Of a stretch of 64,000 bases of DNA, positions 55,299-64,000 are shown in pieces. A model generated the notes under the pieces. The model had not been told where the DNA came from and did no database searches. It worked only from the letters and a program-made list of their open reading frames with translations. Origin of the DNA: Acinetobacter proteolyticus. GTDB lineage: Bacteria > Pseudomonadota > Gammaproteobacteria > Pseudomonadales > Moraxellaceae. Each line of letters starts with the position of its first letter. Position 1 is the first letter of the stretch. The position numbers and the translations under genes were made by a program. The stretch is taken from assembly GCF_000367945.1 (NCBI RefSeq), contig NZ_KB849179.1, positions 1,330,935-1,394,934 of the forward strand. The letters are read 5' to 3'.

Positions 55299-55305
55299 GG
55301 CCGTT

Positions 55306-56202
55306 ATGAAAAGTGATCAACTCCTTCTGAAACGTGACGGATTAAGCTTGCATGCCAATCTGTATGGTCACCCTGCTCATCCTCTAGTGGTGTTGCTACA
55401 TGGCTTTCCAGATACACCGCATTGCTGGGACAAGCTTTACCCTATTCTTGTCGATGCAGGCTATCAAGTTCTCATCCCTTGGTTACGGGGTTATACACTC
55501 GATTCGGTAAGCAGCAATGCTCACTATGGCTTGGCATCTGCGACTGTTGACTTAAAAGCTTGGTTAGAAATGCTCGGTGCTCAAAAATTTCATCTGGTGG
55601 GACACGATTGGGGGGCAGCTATCGCCATGAGCTATGCCAATCAATATTCGGCATCACTCTATAGTATGAGTTTACTGGCAGTTCCTCCGATTCCTGCCAT
55701 GAAGAATATTTTAATCAATTTAAAATATTTTCCGAAACAACTCTATTTATCTTCTTATATGTTGCTGATGCAATCACATTTTGCCAAAACATTGCTATCG
55801 CAAAATCAAGCTGAGTTTGTTGCGAAAATCTGGAAAAAATGGTCACCCACATGGCAATTTACACAAGCAGATTTTGCAGCCACGCGTGAGGCTTTTAGCC
55901 ATCCGCAAATCGCATGGGCAGCCACACGTTACTACCGTAGCTTATTTGCAGTTCATCATCCTATCAACTTAAAAGCCAACCGAGATCTACTCCGTCCAAT
56001 CCAGCTTCCAACATTGGCTTTGGCTGGATTGGATGATGGCTGCATGAGTATTCAATTACATCGCGCTTTGGCTCAATCCAGGCATTTTCCTAAAGGCTTG
56101 AATCGCTTGTATTTACCTAACTGTGGGCATTTCTTACAGGCAGAGCAACCGCAGCGTGTTGCTGAGTTACTGCTTGAGCATTTTCAACAGACCATCGTCT
56201 AA
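55306..56202 (+). CDS. Alpha/beta hydrolase (epoxide hydrolase-like)
   Basis: This 298-residue protein has the oxyanion motif HGFPDTPHCW, the nucleophile Asp in GHDWGAA, an Asp in LAGLDDGCM and the late His in NCGHFLQAEQP. An Asp nucleophile rather than Ser suggests epoxide hydrolase or dehalogenase chemistry. It starts seven bases after the PF10118 gene with GAGG upstream. Confidence 0.85.
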   Translation: MKSDQLLLKRDGLSLHANLYGHPAHPLVVLLHGFPDTPHCWDKLYPILVDAGYQVLIPWLRGYTLDSVSSNAHYGLASATVDLKAWLEMLGAQKFHLVGHDWGAAIAMSYANQYSASLYSMSLLAVPPIPAMKNILINLKYFPKQLYLSSYMLLMQSHFAKTLLSQNQAEFVAKIWKKWSPTWQFTQADFAATREAFSHPQIAWAATRYYRSLFAVHHPINLKANRDLLRPIQLPTLALAGLDDGCMSIQLHRALAQSRHFPKGLNRLYLPNCGHFLQAEQPQRVAELLLEHFQQTIV

Positions 56203-56259
56203 GTACTAACTTGAACCTTTTTGTTTAGGTGTATGTCTATTTCATACTAGGATTTTCCA

Positions 56260-57765
56260 ATGAATAAAGCAGTTAAACCATCCAAACCAACTCAACTAGT
56301 TGATGTATTGATTATTGGTGCAGGACCTTCTGGACTGAGTACTTGTATAAAGTTAAAGGAGCAAGGCATTCACAATGTCGTGATTCTGGATATGGCCAAC
56401 CGTATTGGCGGTACATGGGCACTGAATGATTACCCAGGCCTGTTTTGTGATGTTCCAAGTGAAATGTATTCGCTGGGCTTTGCACCTAATCCTAATTGGT
56501 CACGCACATACGCCCCTCAGGCTGAAATTCGCCAATATTTAGAAGATGTGGCACATCAGTTTAATATTGTTCCCCAGATTCAGCTAGGCACTGAAGTGAC
56601 CGAAGCTCGATGGGACAAAGGATTGAATCGCTGGATGATCAGTACAGCGGCTGGTAAAAGCTACAGTGCAAAATTTTTTGTTCCTGCTACAGGCTTCATT
56701 GGCGAAGCCAAAATGCCTAGCTTTCCAGGACAAGAGCAATTCAAAGGCACCATGTTCCATTCAGGTAAATGGAACCACGAATACGATTTAACAGGTAAAC
56801 GTGTTGCCGTGATCGGTAGCGGTGCATCAGCAATTCAATTCTTACCAGCAATTCAGCCAAAAGTTGGGCATTTATACAGTTTTCAACGTACCCCATCTTG
56901 GGTACTACCTAAACCTGATTTTGCTGTACCAAATATTGTGAAAACGGTTTTCAAAAAAGCACCATTGTTAGAGAAAATCATTCGTGAAGCAGCATTGTGG
57001 AGTTTAGAGCCCTCACTCCCTGTGTTTATGAACATCAAGATCATGGAAAAGCTGCATGCTCTGGGTAAACTCAATATCAACCTCAGCATTAAAGATCCTG
57101 AAATGCGTCAGGCAGTTACCCCTACACATACCTTAGGATGCAAACGCCCGATGTTTTCAAATAATTGGTATGCTGCGCTGGTGAAACCCAATGTATCTGT
57201 GCTTTTTCAAGGTCTGTCACATATCACTGAACATGGTGTTGTCGGTGAAGATGGTAAAGAAATCAAAGTAGATACTATTATTTTTGGTACAGGTTATGCG
57301 GTCGCTGAGCCTGCCATATATAAAATAATTAAAGGGGCTAATGGGCGGAGCCTGAGTGATACATGGCAACGTCAACCACGCGCCTATATGGGGATGTCGA
57401 TTTATGGTTTTCCCAATATGTTTATGATGCTCGGTCCTAATTCGCAAAATACAGTCGGCTCAGTGATGTGGACGGCAGAACAACAGTCCGTCTATATTTC
57501 AAAAGCTATTAAACTCATGCAACAACGACGTATCGACTACATTGAAGTGAAAGAAGCCGTGCAAAAACAATTTAATGTCCGCATCGATAAACGTTTGGCG
57601 AAAATGCCCGTCAGAGCTGATATCTGTAAGAGCTATTATTTAGATGATGCGGGTCGTAATCATATCATCTGGCCTGAATTTGGCTTTGTAATTAAGCACA
57701 AACTGCACCATGTGAATCTGAAAGATTACCGTATCGAAAGTAAAGTGATTAAAGTAGTCGCCTAA
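56260..57765 (+). CDS. Flavin-binding monooxygenase (Baeyer-Villiger-like), cluster 2
   Basis: This 501-residue paralogue of the 21822 protein has GAGPSGLST, GGTWALNDYPGLFCDVPSEM, a second motif GSGASAIQF and FKGTMFHSGKWN, again with Asn after the fingerprint Trp. Shared features extend to the C-terminal DICKSYYLDDAGRNHIIWP. It probably oxidises a ketone made by the neighbouring dehydrogenase. AGGAT precedes the start. Confidence 0.88.
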   Translation: MNKAVKPSKPTQLVDVLIIGAGPSGLSTCIKLKEQGIHNVVILDMANRIGGTWALNDYPGLFCDVPSEMYSLGFAPNPNWSRTYAPQAEIRQYLEDVAHQFNIVPQIQLGTEVTEARWDKGLNRWMISTAAGKSYSAKFFVPATGFIGEAKMPSFPGQEQFKGTMFHSGKWNHEYDLTGKRVAVIGSGASAIQFLPAIQPKVGHLYSFQRTPSWVLPKPDFAVPNIVKTVFKKAPLLEKIIREAALWSLEPSLPVFMNIKIMEKLHALGKLNINLSIKDPEMRQAVTPTHTLGCKRPMFSNNWYAALVKPNVSVLFQGLSHITEHGVVGEDGKEIKVDTIIFGTGYAVAEPAIYKIIKGANGRSLSDTWQRQPRAYMGMSIYGFPNMFMMLGPNSQNTVGSVMWTAEQQSVYISKAIKLMQQRRIDYIEVKEAVQKQFNVRIDKRLAKMPVRADICKSYYLDDAGRNHIIWPEFGFVIKHKLHHVNLKDYRIESKVIKVVA

Positions 57766-57777
57766 GTCTGTTATCAG

Positions 57778-57806
57778 GGCTGACGTATGCAAGCGTCAGC
57801 CTTTAT
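57778..57806 (+). terminator. Terminator after the cluster 2 monooxygenase
   Basis: GGCTGACG and CGTCAGCC form a perfect 8-base stem followed by TTTAT. Confidence 0.7.
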
Positions 57807-57843
57807 AGTAGATGGGTTTAAATGAGAAAATAATTACTTCACT

Positions 57844-58239
57844 ATGTTCACACTTTCGATTACCCCAAGATTCTATGAAACAGATGCCTTTGGGCATATT
57901 AACAATACCGTGATTACAGGTTGGTTTGAAACCGCACGCGAACCCGTTTTTCGTCTGTTTAATCCGAGTATGGAAATCAAAAATCTGCCTTTGATTTTGG
58001 CGCGTGTTGAGGTCGATTTTGTAGCGCAGATCTATTACGGTGCTGATATTGAAATCAAAACGTGGATTGAGCATATCGGCAATTCTTCATTTATTGTCGC
58101 ACATGAAGCTTGGCAAAATGATCACTGCGTGGCTCGTGGAAAGGCTGTTCAGGTGTATTTTGATTTTAGCACACAGAAATCTGGTCGTATTCCAGATCAA
58201 TTCCGTGAACAGTTACAACAATATCTGATAAGCCAATAA
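57844..58239 (+). CDS. Acyl-CoA thioesterase (4HBT/YbgC-like)
   Basis: This 131-residue hotdog-fold protein has YETDAFGHINNTVITGWFE, with the catalytic Asp in the DAFGHINN motif typical of 4HBT thioesterases. It hydrolyses an acyl-CoA of unknown chain. A terminator separates it from the monooxygenase gene, so it may have its own promoter. No strong ribosome site is seen. Confidence 0.88.
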   Translation: MFTLSITPRFYETDAFGHINNTVITGWFETAREPVFRLFNPSMEIKNLPLILARVEVDFVAQIYYGADIEIKTWIEHIGNSSFIVAHEAWQNDHCVARGKAVQVYFDFSTQKSGRIPDQFREQLQQYLISQ

Positions 58240-58246
58240 GCATTGA

Positions 58247-58276
58247 CCGCTGAAATAAGTTGATTTATTTCAGCGG
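58247..58276. terminator. Shared terminator between the thioesterase and DyP genes
   Basis: CCGCTGAAATAA and TTATTTCAGCGG are perfect 12-base arms with a 6-base loop. No long T-run is present, but the position between converging genes supports termination. Confidence 0.7.
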
Positions 58277-58283
58277 ATTAAAC

Positions 58284-59225
58284 TTATTCGCCTAAATCTT
58301 CGAGAAAATCAAAGGTGGGCACAAAGAATAAACTGCCTGAAACGGCGGTACTAAAATCCAGTAAGCGATCAACATGTCCCGTTTCCTTACCAAGGAACAT
58401 ATTCTCAAGCATGGTTTTGGTGATATTAAAAGAACGCGAATAGCCAATAAAGAAAGTGCCGTACTCTCCTTCTGTTGGGTTGGAAAATGGCATATTGGCT
58501 CTTAAGATTTTGAGCTCATTGCCGTCAGCATCATGCGCCTTACTTGCCACATTATGTGCACTTTGCGGTTTCACATCATCGCCAAGTTCAACATCATCAT
58601 ATTTCTTTCGACCAATGACTTTTTCTTGTTCTTCAGTAGTTAAACCTTTCCACATCTCCATGTTATGTAGATACTTTTGAATAAACACATAACTTCCGCC
58701 AACAAACTCAGCATCTTCTTCACCGACATAGGCAATCTCTTTGGCAATTTCGTGTTCAGGATTTTCAGTCCCGTCCACAAAGCCAATAATCGCACGACCA
58801 TCAAAGTATCGGAAACCTTTGGTTTCACTGATCGAATAGGTATCGTCTTTAAGTTGTTCATGCAGAATTGCTGCCAGTTCATAGCAGATTGCCATTTGGT
58901 TGGCACGAATATGGAAGAACAAATCTCCCGCTGTTGCAACAGCCGTATGTCTAGGCCCTTTAATTTCCTGAAACGGTGCAAGCTCTTTTGGTTTATTCGT
59001 TTCTGGAAAAAGTAAATCCCAAGCATTGGAACCAATGCCGACAGACGCACTAAAGTTACCTTGAGGAAAACGGTTGGTCAGACTGCGTACCAATGCAGAA
59101 AAATTAGCGAGAAAATCAATCATTCCAGAATGATCAGGATTGGTATTGATTCCAAGCACGATAAATAATGCATTTTCACCTGAAAGATTATTGATCACAG
59201 GCTGAGGTCTTAAAGGTGTATTCAT
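58284..59225 (-). CDS. DyP-type heme peroxidase
   Basis: This 313-residue protein has the GFVDGTENP motif (GxxDG) of dye-decolorising peroxidases and a downstream heme-ligand region. It lacks a Tat or Sec signal, so it is a cytoplasmic class P/YfeX-like form. It uses hydrogen peroxide to oxidise organic substrates. It is monocistronic on the minus strand. Confidence 0.9.
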   Translation of the reverse strand: MNTPLRPQPVINNLSGENALFIVLGINTNPDHSGMIDFLANFSALVRSLTNRFPQGNFSASVGIGSNAWDLLFPETNKPKELAPFQEIKGPRHTAVATAGDLFFHIRANQMAICYELAAILHEQLKDDTYSISETKGFRYFDGRAIIGFVDGTENPEHEIAKEIAYVGEEDAEFVGGSYVFIQKYLHNMEMWKGLTTEEQEKVIGRKKYDDVELGDDVKPQSAHNVASKAHDADGNELKILRANMPFSNPTEGEYGTFFIGYSRSFNITKTMLENMFLGKETGHVDRLLDFSTAVSGSLFFVPTFDFLEDLGE

Positions 59226-59309
59226 AATATTTGGGAATAAAAAAACTTAATGCTCATATCCTACACAAATCAATGCATTAGAGATCAGACAAATCACAAA
59301 TTTTTACCA

Positions 59310-60116
59310 TTATTCAGTATATAAAACAAAGCTCTCACCACGGCAAAAACTGGCTAATGTGAGATTCAATTGTTTTGCCATCTCAATCGCCATACTGGTC
59401 GGTGCAGAAATGGTCGCCAGTAAAGCAATATTGGATTGTGCACACTTACGAATCAGTTCATAGCTGGCTCGACTGGTCATGACTACAAAACCATCAGCAA
59501 CATTAAACTTTTGTTCGGCAAGATAACCCAATAATTTATCTAAAGCATTATGCCGACCAACATCTTCAAATAAAGCCACGATTTGCCCTTTCACCACCCA
59601 TGCTGCCGCATGTGCACCTCCCGTTAGCTCAGTGATTTTTTGTCTGACTTTAAGCTGTGCAATTGCATTTGGAATTTGGTTTAACCAGCTTGAAGAAAGT
59701 TGGGTGCTTATTAAAGGTAGATTTGTATAAAGTTGTTTTAAACTTTCAATACCGCATAAACCACAGCCTGTTCGTCCGACCATCATTCGTCGATGTTCTT
59801 TTAAAGCCATAAATGCACGGGATGAAATAGTCATATCCACTTCCACCCCCAACTCATTTTGACGAATATCGAGTGAATACAGTTCACTTAAGCTATGCAG
59901 AATCCCTTCGGATAAACTGAAACCTTTGGCAAATACTTCAATATCTGCTGGTGTTGCCATCATCACCGCATGAGAAATCCCATTATAAATTAGTGCAACA
60001 GGATATTCCTGTACAATATAATCCATTTCATTTGCAGAAATATCTCGATGAAAACGATGCACTTGCACCGCTTCATATCCTCTGGTTTCTGTGTCCAACA
60101 CGTACCTCATTCGCAT
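59310..60116 (-). CDS. fdhD: Formate dehydrogenase accessory sulfurtransferase FdhD
   Basis: This 268-residue protein has the GRTGCGLCGIESL motif with the CxxC pair that carries sulfur, and EDVGRHNALDKLLG, the family hallmark. FdhD moves sulfur to the molybdenum cofactor of formate-dehydrogenase-like enzymes. It follows the YdeP-type gene, its likely client. Several start codons (60119 GTG, 60116 ATG, 60110 ATG) are close together. Confidence 0.93.
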   Translation of the reverse strand: MRMRYVLDTETRGYEAVQVHRFHRDISANEMDYIVQEYPVALIYNGISHAVMMATPADIEVFAKGFSLSEGILHSLSELYSLDIRQNELGVEVDMTISSRAFMALKEHRRMMVGRTGCGLCGIESLKQLYTNLPLISTQLSSSWLNQIPNAIAQLKVRQKITELTGGAHAAAWVVKGQIVALFEDVGRHNALDKLLGYLAEQKFNVADGFVVMTSRASYELIRKCAQSNIALLATISAPTSMAIEMAKQLNLTLASFCRGESFVLYTE

Positions 60117-60145
60117 CACTGGTTTGAAAAATAGATTCCAAGCAG

Positions 60146-62557
60146 CTATGTGCTACTGACGCGTTCATTGGCATGCTCAGGATCAACTTCCACATTCAGA
60201 TTGAAATGCGCGGGTGCATTACCCGCATGTAGAATCACAGGAATGCTCTTCGACGCTGGAATTTTTGCGTATTTATCATGGCTACCCAAAGCTACCAAGG
60301 GATTAGTTTCTGGATAATAAGCAGCTAGACTGCCTTGCGGAATGTTATACGGCACAATACGGAAACTATGCACGATTCGTTTTACACCATCCGAGAACAC
60401 ACTTTCGATATCGACCCATTGGTCCGCTTCAAAACCTGCTGCATCAATATCTGCTTGATTCATAAACAGCACACGGCGCTGTCCGAATACCCCACGATAA
60501 CGATCATCTAGACCATATAAAGTGGTGTTGTACTGGTCATGCGAACGCGTGGTCATCAAAGTATAAACCTGCTGCTCGGTATAAGCCGCAGCATATTGAT
60601 TTTCTTCGTCTTCGTAGACTTCTTTCAAAGGAGTAATCAAAAACTGGGCCTTGCCACTAGGTGTATGCCACACATGCTGATTGGCTGGATGCTCTAAATG
60701 AAAACCACTTGGTTGATAGACGCGTTGATTGAAATCATGGAATTCATCAAAGACATCGGCAATCGAATCTCGAATGCGGTCATAACTTTCAATATACCAA
60801 CGCCATTTCACCTTACTCTCAGGTAAAGCGGCTTCTGCCATACGCGCCACAATATCAGGTTCAGATAAGATATTTTCTGAAATCGGAGGATTACGTCCTG
60901 CTGAAAGATGTACATTCGACATCGAGTCTTCCACCGAAATTGCTTGAGGACCATGAAGTTGCAGATCCACTTCAGTACGTCCTAGGCAAGGTAGCATCAA
61001 TGCGGTCTTTCCACAGACCAAATGGCTACGATTCAGCTTGGTGGTAATGTTGACCGTTAAATCACAACGACGTAATGCTTCTTGGGTATATGGTGTATCT
61101 GGTGTGGCAACCGCAAAGTTTCCACCCAAACCAATAAAGACTTTGACCTCGCCTTCATACATCGCCTTAATGGTATCGACGACCCCAAAACCATGTTTAC
61201 GTGGCGATTTAATTCCGAATACACGATCAATACTGTCCAGCAAAGCATCACTTGGATTTTCATTAATGCCCATGGTCCGATCGCCCTGTACATTACTATG
61301 CCCCCTCACTGGACATAGCCCTGCTCCTGGACGACCAATATGTCCTCGTGCCAGCATCAAGTTTGCCAGCATGTGAATATTGGCTGTTCCGTGACGGTGT
61401 TGGGTAATTCCCATACCCCAACAGAAAATAGCCGTTTTCGCATCCAGATACATCTTGGCAATTGATTCTAGATGCTCAGGTGAAAGTCCCGTATGCTTAT
61501 GAATGTCTGACCATGCTGTACCATCAATTTCAGCCAACATCTCATCAAAACCGATGGTATTCATTTCAATAAAGCTACGATCAAAAATGCTCGGCTTGCC
61601 TTTGGCAAGCGCTTTTTTATCCCATTCCAATAAATGCTTCATTACCCCGAACATCAGCGCATAGTCACCCCCAATTTTGGGTTGGAAGTAATAACGGCTG
61701 ATGGGAGTACTGCCATTGGTCATCATTTCCAATGGTGCTTGCGGATCTTGGAAACGCTCGAGCCCACGCTCTTTGATGGGATTAATCGCAACAATATTAC
61801 CACCACGACGCGAAACCTCTCTTAAGGTTGCCAACATTCGTGGGTGGTTGGTGCCCGGATTATGCCCAAAGCTAAAAATAGCATCGGCCTGATCAAAATC
61901 ATCCAGAATCACGGTGCCCTTACCCAAACCAATCGCATCTTTTAAACCGACACTGGTGGTTTCATGACACATATTGGAACAGTCAGGGAAATTATTGGTT
62001 CCAAAGCTGCGAACAAAAAGTTGATACAGAAATGCCGCTTCGTTACTGGCACGACCAGAGGTATAAAAAGCCGCTTGGTCAGGATGGTCAAGGGCTTGCA
62101 AATGCTGAGCAATCAGTTGAAAAGCTTCATCCCAAGAAATTGGCACATATTTATCTGACACAGGGTCATAACGCATCGGGTCAGTTAAACGACCGAGATC
62201 TTCTAGATAGAAATCATTCTGCTCAGCCAGCCAACTCACGGTATGCTGCGCAAAGAATTCTGGAGTGACTGTCTTACTGGTTGCTTCAAAGGCTACAGCT
62301 TTGGCACCATTTTCACAAAAATTAAAGGCATGCGCATCTTTTTTCTCTGGCCAAGCACAACCTGGACAATCAAAGCCTGTCGGTTGATTGATATTCAGTA
62401 AAGTAATTGAGCCTTTTTTTAAGATATCTTGCCTTTTAAGGTTGCGGGCAACACTGAGTAATGCGCCCCAACCACCCGCCGGTTGGTTATAGGGTTCAAT
62501 TCTTGCAAAACTGGTATTTTCTTGCTTATGTATGGTTTGTTCTGAGTTATCCATCAT
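60146..62557 (-). CDS. FdhF/YdeP-family molybdopterin oxidoreductase
   Basis: This 803-residue protein has an N-terminal iron-sulfur segment DCPGCAWP with a later FCENG, and the bis-MGD fold. The molybdenum-ligand position in SNMCHETTS is Cys. It belongs to the YdeP group, implicated in acid resistance in E. coli, whose reaction is not settled. A start at 62557 (MMDNSEQ) is chosen because GAGGG precedes it. It is followed by fdhD on the same strand. Confidence 0.9.
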   Translation of the reverse strand: MMDNSEQTIHKQENTSFARIEPYNQPAGGWGALLSVARNLKRQDILKKGSITLLNINQPTGFDCPGCAWPEKKDAHAFNFCENGAKAVAFEATSKTVTPEFFAQHTVSWLAEQNDFYLEDLGRLTDPMRYDPVSDKYVPISWDEAFQLIAQHLQALDHPDQAAFYTSGRASNEAAFLYQLFVRSFGTNNFPDCSNMCHETTSVGLKDAIGLGKGTVILDDFDQADAIFSFGHNPGTNHPRMLATLREVSRRGGNIVAINPIKERGLERFQDPQAPLEMMTNGSTPISRYYFQPKIGGDYALMFGVMKHLLEWDKKALAKGKPSIFDRSFIEMNTIGFDEMLAEIDGTAWSDIHKHTGLSPEHLESIAKMYLDAKTAIFCWGMGITQHRHGTANIHMLANLMLARGHIGRPGAGLCPVRGHSNVQGDRTMGINENPSDALLDSIDRVFGIKSPRKHGFGVVDTIKAMYEGEVKVFIGLGGNFAVATPDTPYTQEALRRCDLTVNITTKLNRSHLVCGKTALMLPCLGRTEVDLQLHGPQAISVEDSMSNVHLSAGRNPPISENILSEPDIVARMAEAALPESKVKWRWYIESYDRIRDSIADVFDEFHDFNQRVYQPSGFHLEHPANQHVWHTPSGKAQFLITPLKEVYEDEENQYAAAYTEQQVYTLMTTRSHDQYNTTLYGLDDRYRGVFGQRRVLFMNQADIDAAGFEADQWVDIESVFSDGVKRIVHSFRIVPYNIPQGSLAAYYPETNPLVALGSHDKYAKIPASKSIPVILHAGNAPAHFNLNVEVDPEHANERVSST

Positions 62558-62721
62558 GTTGCCCTCATCTGAGCTATTTTTTAACATTTGCTACAAATAG
62601 GATTAACATGAATTATGATTCTTTTCTATTCTCAGTTTGTTAGAACATCTACTTTTTTTTTACGTCACATCGCTTTTTATCAGCTTCCAACTGAGCTACT
62701 TTCCTGTTTATCGATGCAGCG

Positions 62722-62757
62722 AAAAGAACACCCTATCATAAATAGAATGTTCTTTTT
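62722..62757 (-). terminator. Terminator of the serine protease gene
   Basis: AAAAGAACA and TGTTCTTTT pair around an 18-base loop in the 237-base gap after the protease stop; T residues follow on the minus strand. Confidence 0.65.
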
Positions 62758-62794
62758 CAGGAAAGCTGAATTCATCAGCTATCCAAATAAGCGA

Positions 62795-63733
62795 CTAAAA
62801 TCCAAACAAAGCGGCCAGCCATTTAAAAAAGCTGAGCACGGGATTATCCTTTGGTTGTGGTTCTACCACAGGTTGGGGCGCCACGATAGGTGGTTGGGTG
62901 GGTACTGGTGTGATGACTGGAGATACAACAGCTGGTTCGGCTGGCACGGTTACAACTGGTGGATTTACCGCAACTGGAGTAGCCGTAGTCGACCACTTTT
63001 TTAATACCTCATTGATCTGCTGGCTATATTGGCAAATTACCGCACCATATTTATCTGTGCCCGCAATTCCGTTATTAATCCCGATGAGGGTATGATCATC
63101 CGCGAGCCATGGTCCACCTGAATCACCGGCATTCATAGAAGCAGTCGCTTTGTAATATACACCGCGCGCTAGTGGAGAACCGCCCACATCGCGAATATTC
63201 ACATAGGAAGTACCATACAAATTCGCAGCCAAGGCTGAGCCTGTACTACTTCGCCCTAAATACGCCGTGATATCCCCCCGACCAATATTCTGCTTTGCTT
63301 CCACTAGAGTACAAGCAGTCGGTATTTTTGCGATTGTGGCTCCACTGTTCTGATCAATCGGTTTTGAGAGCCGAATCAGTGCCATATCAACATCGGGGAT
63401 TTCAATCCACCCTTCATCTTTTTTAAATGAAAAAGCCTGTGCTTGAGATAAAAAACTTGAACCATAACGAATGACTCCCCCCAAACTATAATTCTGATTC
63501 GCACTATCCCCCCAAACAGCCCCAGTACAATGCGCCGCAGTTAAAACCACATCATCACGAATCAGCACTCCACCACAAGTATTTCCAGAAGTTTGTGAAA
63601 AAAACAAAAAAGGTTTGGTGACCGTAAATTCTAATTTTACAAATGAAGCTGAATGATCAGCGCCGAAAGCATTAAAACTGACGATCGATAACAACCCGAC
63701 CTGTGAAAAATGTTGAATATATTTTTTATACAT
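62795..63733 (-). CDS. Secreted trypsin-like serine protease
   Basis: This 312-residue protein has a signal peptide (about 1-24, ending NAFG-A) and the chymotrypsin-fold triad His68 (LTAAHC), Asp116 (DVDMALI) and Ser205 (GDSGGP). After residue 245 a proline- and valine-rich linker (about 50 residues) leads to a hydrophobic end, FFKWLAALFGF. That end could anchor or target the enzyme. GAGGG precedes the ATG at 63733; a longer frame lacks a signal peptide at its start. An AraC-type tandem site lies about 135 bases upstream in the same orientation. Confidence 0.88.
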   Translation of the reverse strand: MYKKYIQHFSQVGLLSIVSFNAFGADHSASFVKLEFTVTKPFLFFSQTSGNTCGGVLIRDDVVLTAAHCTGAVWGDSANQNYSLGGVIRYGSSFLSQAQAFSFKKDEGWIEIPDVDMALIRLSKPIDQNSGATIAKIPTACTLVEAKQNIGRGDITAYLGRSSTGSALAANLYGTSYVNIRDVGGSPLARGVYYKATASMNAGDSGGPWLADDHTLIGINNGIAGTDKYGAVICQYSQQINEVLKKWSTTATPVAVNPPVVTVPAEPAVVSPVITPVPTQPPIVAPQPVVEPQPKDNPVLSFFKWLAALFGF

Positions 63734-63866
63734 GTTTATTTCCCTCAAATTAAATAAGCAAATGTTTTGATCATCACCAAAAATTGGTGGTTTTGATAAA
63801 TGAAACACATGAATAATGATTATTTATCTGCGCAAGCTTAATCAGTTAATTTTGTAGGGAAAACTT

Positions 63867-63900
63867 CATTTCACGACATAAATGACCATTTCACGACATA
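63867..63900 (-). promoter_or_regulatory. AraC-type tandem operator at the right end
   Basis: CATTTCACGACATA occurs twice (63867-63880 and 63887-63900) at a 20-base period. The reverse complement ATGTCGTGAAATGGTCA matches 53152-53168 at 16 of 17 bases. It may control the protease or a gene beyond the window. Confidence 0.62.
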
Positions 63901-64000
63901 TTGTAAATTTTTATAATTTTCAATACCTTAAAAATATTAAAGTTTCTAAAATTCACTGTAGGGATATTAGAACCACAGTTCTCACGCTGCAAAGATGGTG

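Noticed and set aside
57796..58074. 92-codon minus-strand frame opposite the thioesterase gene
   Set aside because: The plus-strand frame has a clear 4HBT motif; this one has none.
62615..63095. Plus-strand frames rich in Trp, Gly and Thr near 62600-63100
   Set aside because: They are the reverse of the protease linker coding region and its terminator.
63867..63900. Possible start of a CRISPR array at the right end
   Set aside because: There are only two 14-base repeats at a 20-base period with no spacers of typical length, and the unit matches an operator-like site at 53152.

Overview
The window is chromosomal DNA of a gammaproteobacterium, almost certainly an Acinetobacter species. The evidence is the AT-rich sequence, an adeABC-type RND efflux locus whose proteins match my memory of A. 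baumannii AdeA, AdeB and AdeC, a DcaP-like porin, pyrB followed by a dihydroorotase-like partner gene, a Vfr-like CRP protein and a YdeP-type oxidoreductase. I could not search a database, so the species is not assigned. I see no tRNA, rRNA, insertion sequence, prophage or CRISPR array.

Layout. (1) 1-4242: a type VI secretion cargo module on the minus strand: vgrG, a DUF4123 adaptor and the start of a VasX-like effector that runs off the left edge. (2) 4330-20786: mostly housekeeping genes: a DUF2520 protein, a LprI-like lipoprotein, an OmpA-family protein and its shortened paralogue, the pyrB operon, rlmL (rlmKL), clpB with a heat-shock promoter, an M23 peptidase, an OsmC protein, crp/vfr and an M48 lipoprotein protease. 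(3) 20847-27539: a methyltransferase, then a flavin monooxygenase, an SDR and two PF10118 proteins, with a divergent TetR gene. Two matching palindromes lie in the TetR intergenic region. (4) 27569-43639: a large organosulfur-uptake and oxidation locus. It has a TauD-type dioxygenase, two ABC ATPases, three permeases, three binding proteins, an MFS transporter, a porin, a molbindin, a sigma-54 activator, an aldo/keto reductase and an NtaA/DmoA-type monooxygenase. (5) 43876-52027: adeS, a small membrane protein gene, adeR and adeABC. (6) 52099-58239: an AraC regulator divergent from an epimerase, a third PF10118 protein, an alpha/beta hydrolase, a second flavin monooxygenase and a thioesterase. 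(7) 58284-64000: a DyP peroxidase, fdhD, a YdeP-type molybdoenzyme and a secreted trypsin-like protease.

How the parts work together. The sulfur locus appears to be switched by its own sigma-54 activator: a -24/-12 promoter and an upstream inverted repeat precede the porin operon, and a similar pair precedes the monooxygenase operon. The two flavin monooxygenase clusters (3 and 6) share gene families and look like paralogous routes for oxidising hydrophobic ketones or lipids. Their PF10118 proteins carry a di-iron-like Glu/ExxH pattern.

The points most worth checking are the adeRS arrangement, in which the adeR-adeA control region is duplicated between adeS and an inserted small gene; the di-iron reading of PF10118; the sigma-54 regulon; and an AraC-type tandem operator shared by sites at 53152 and 63867.
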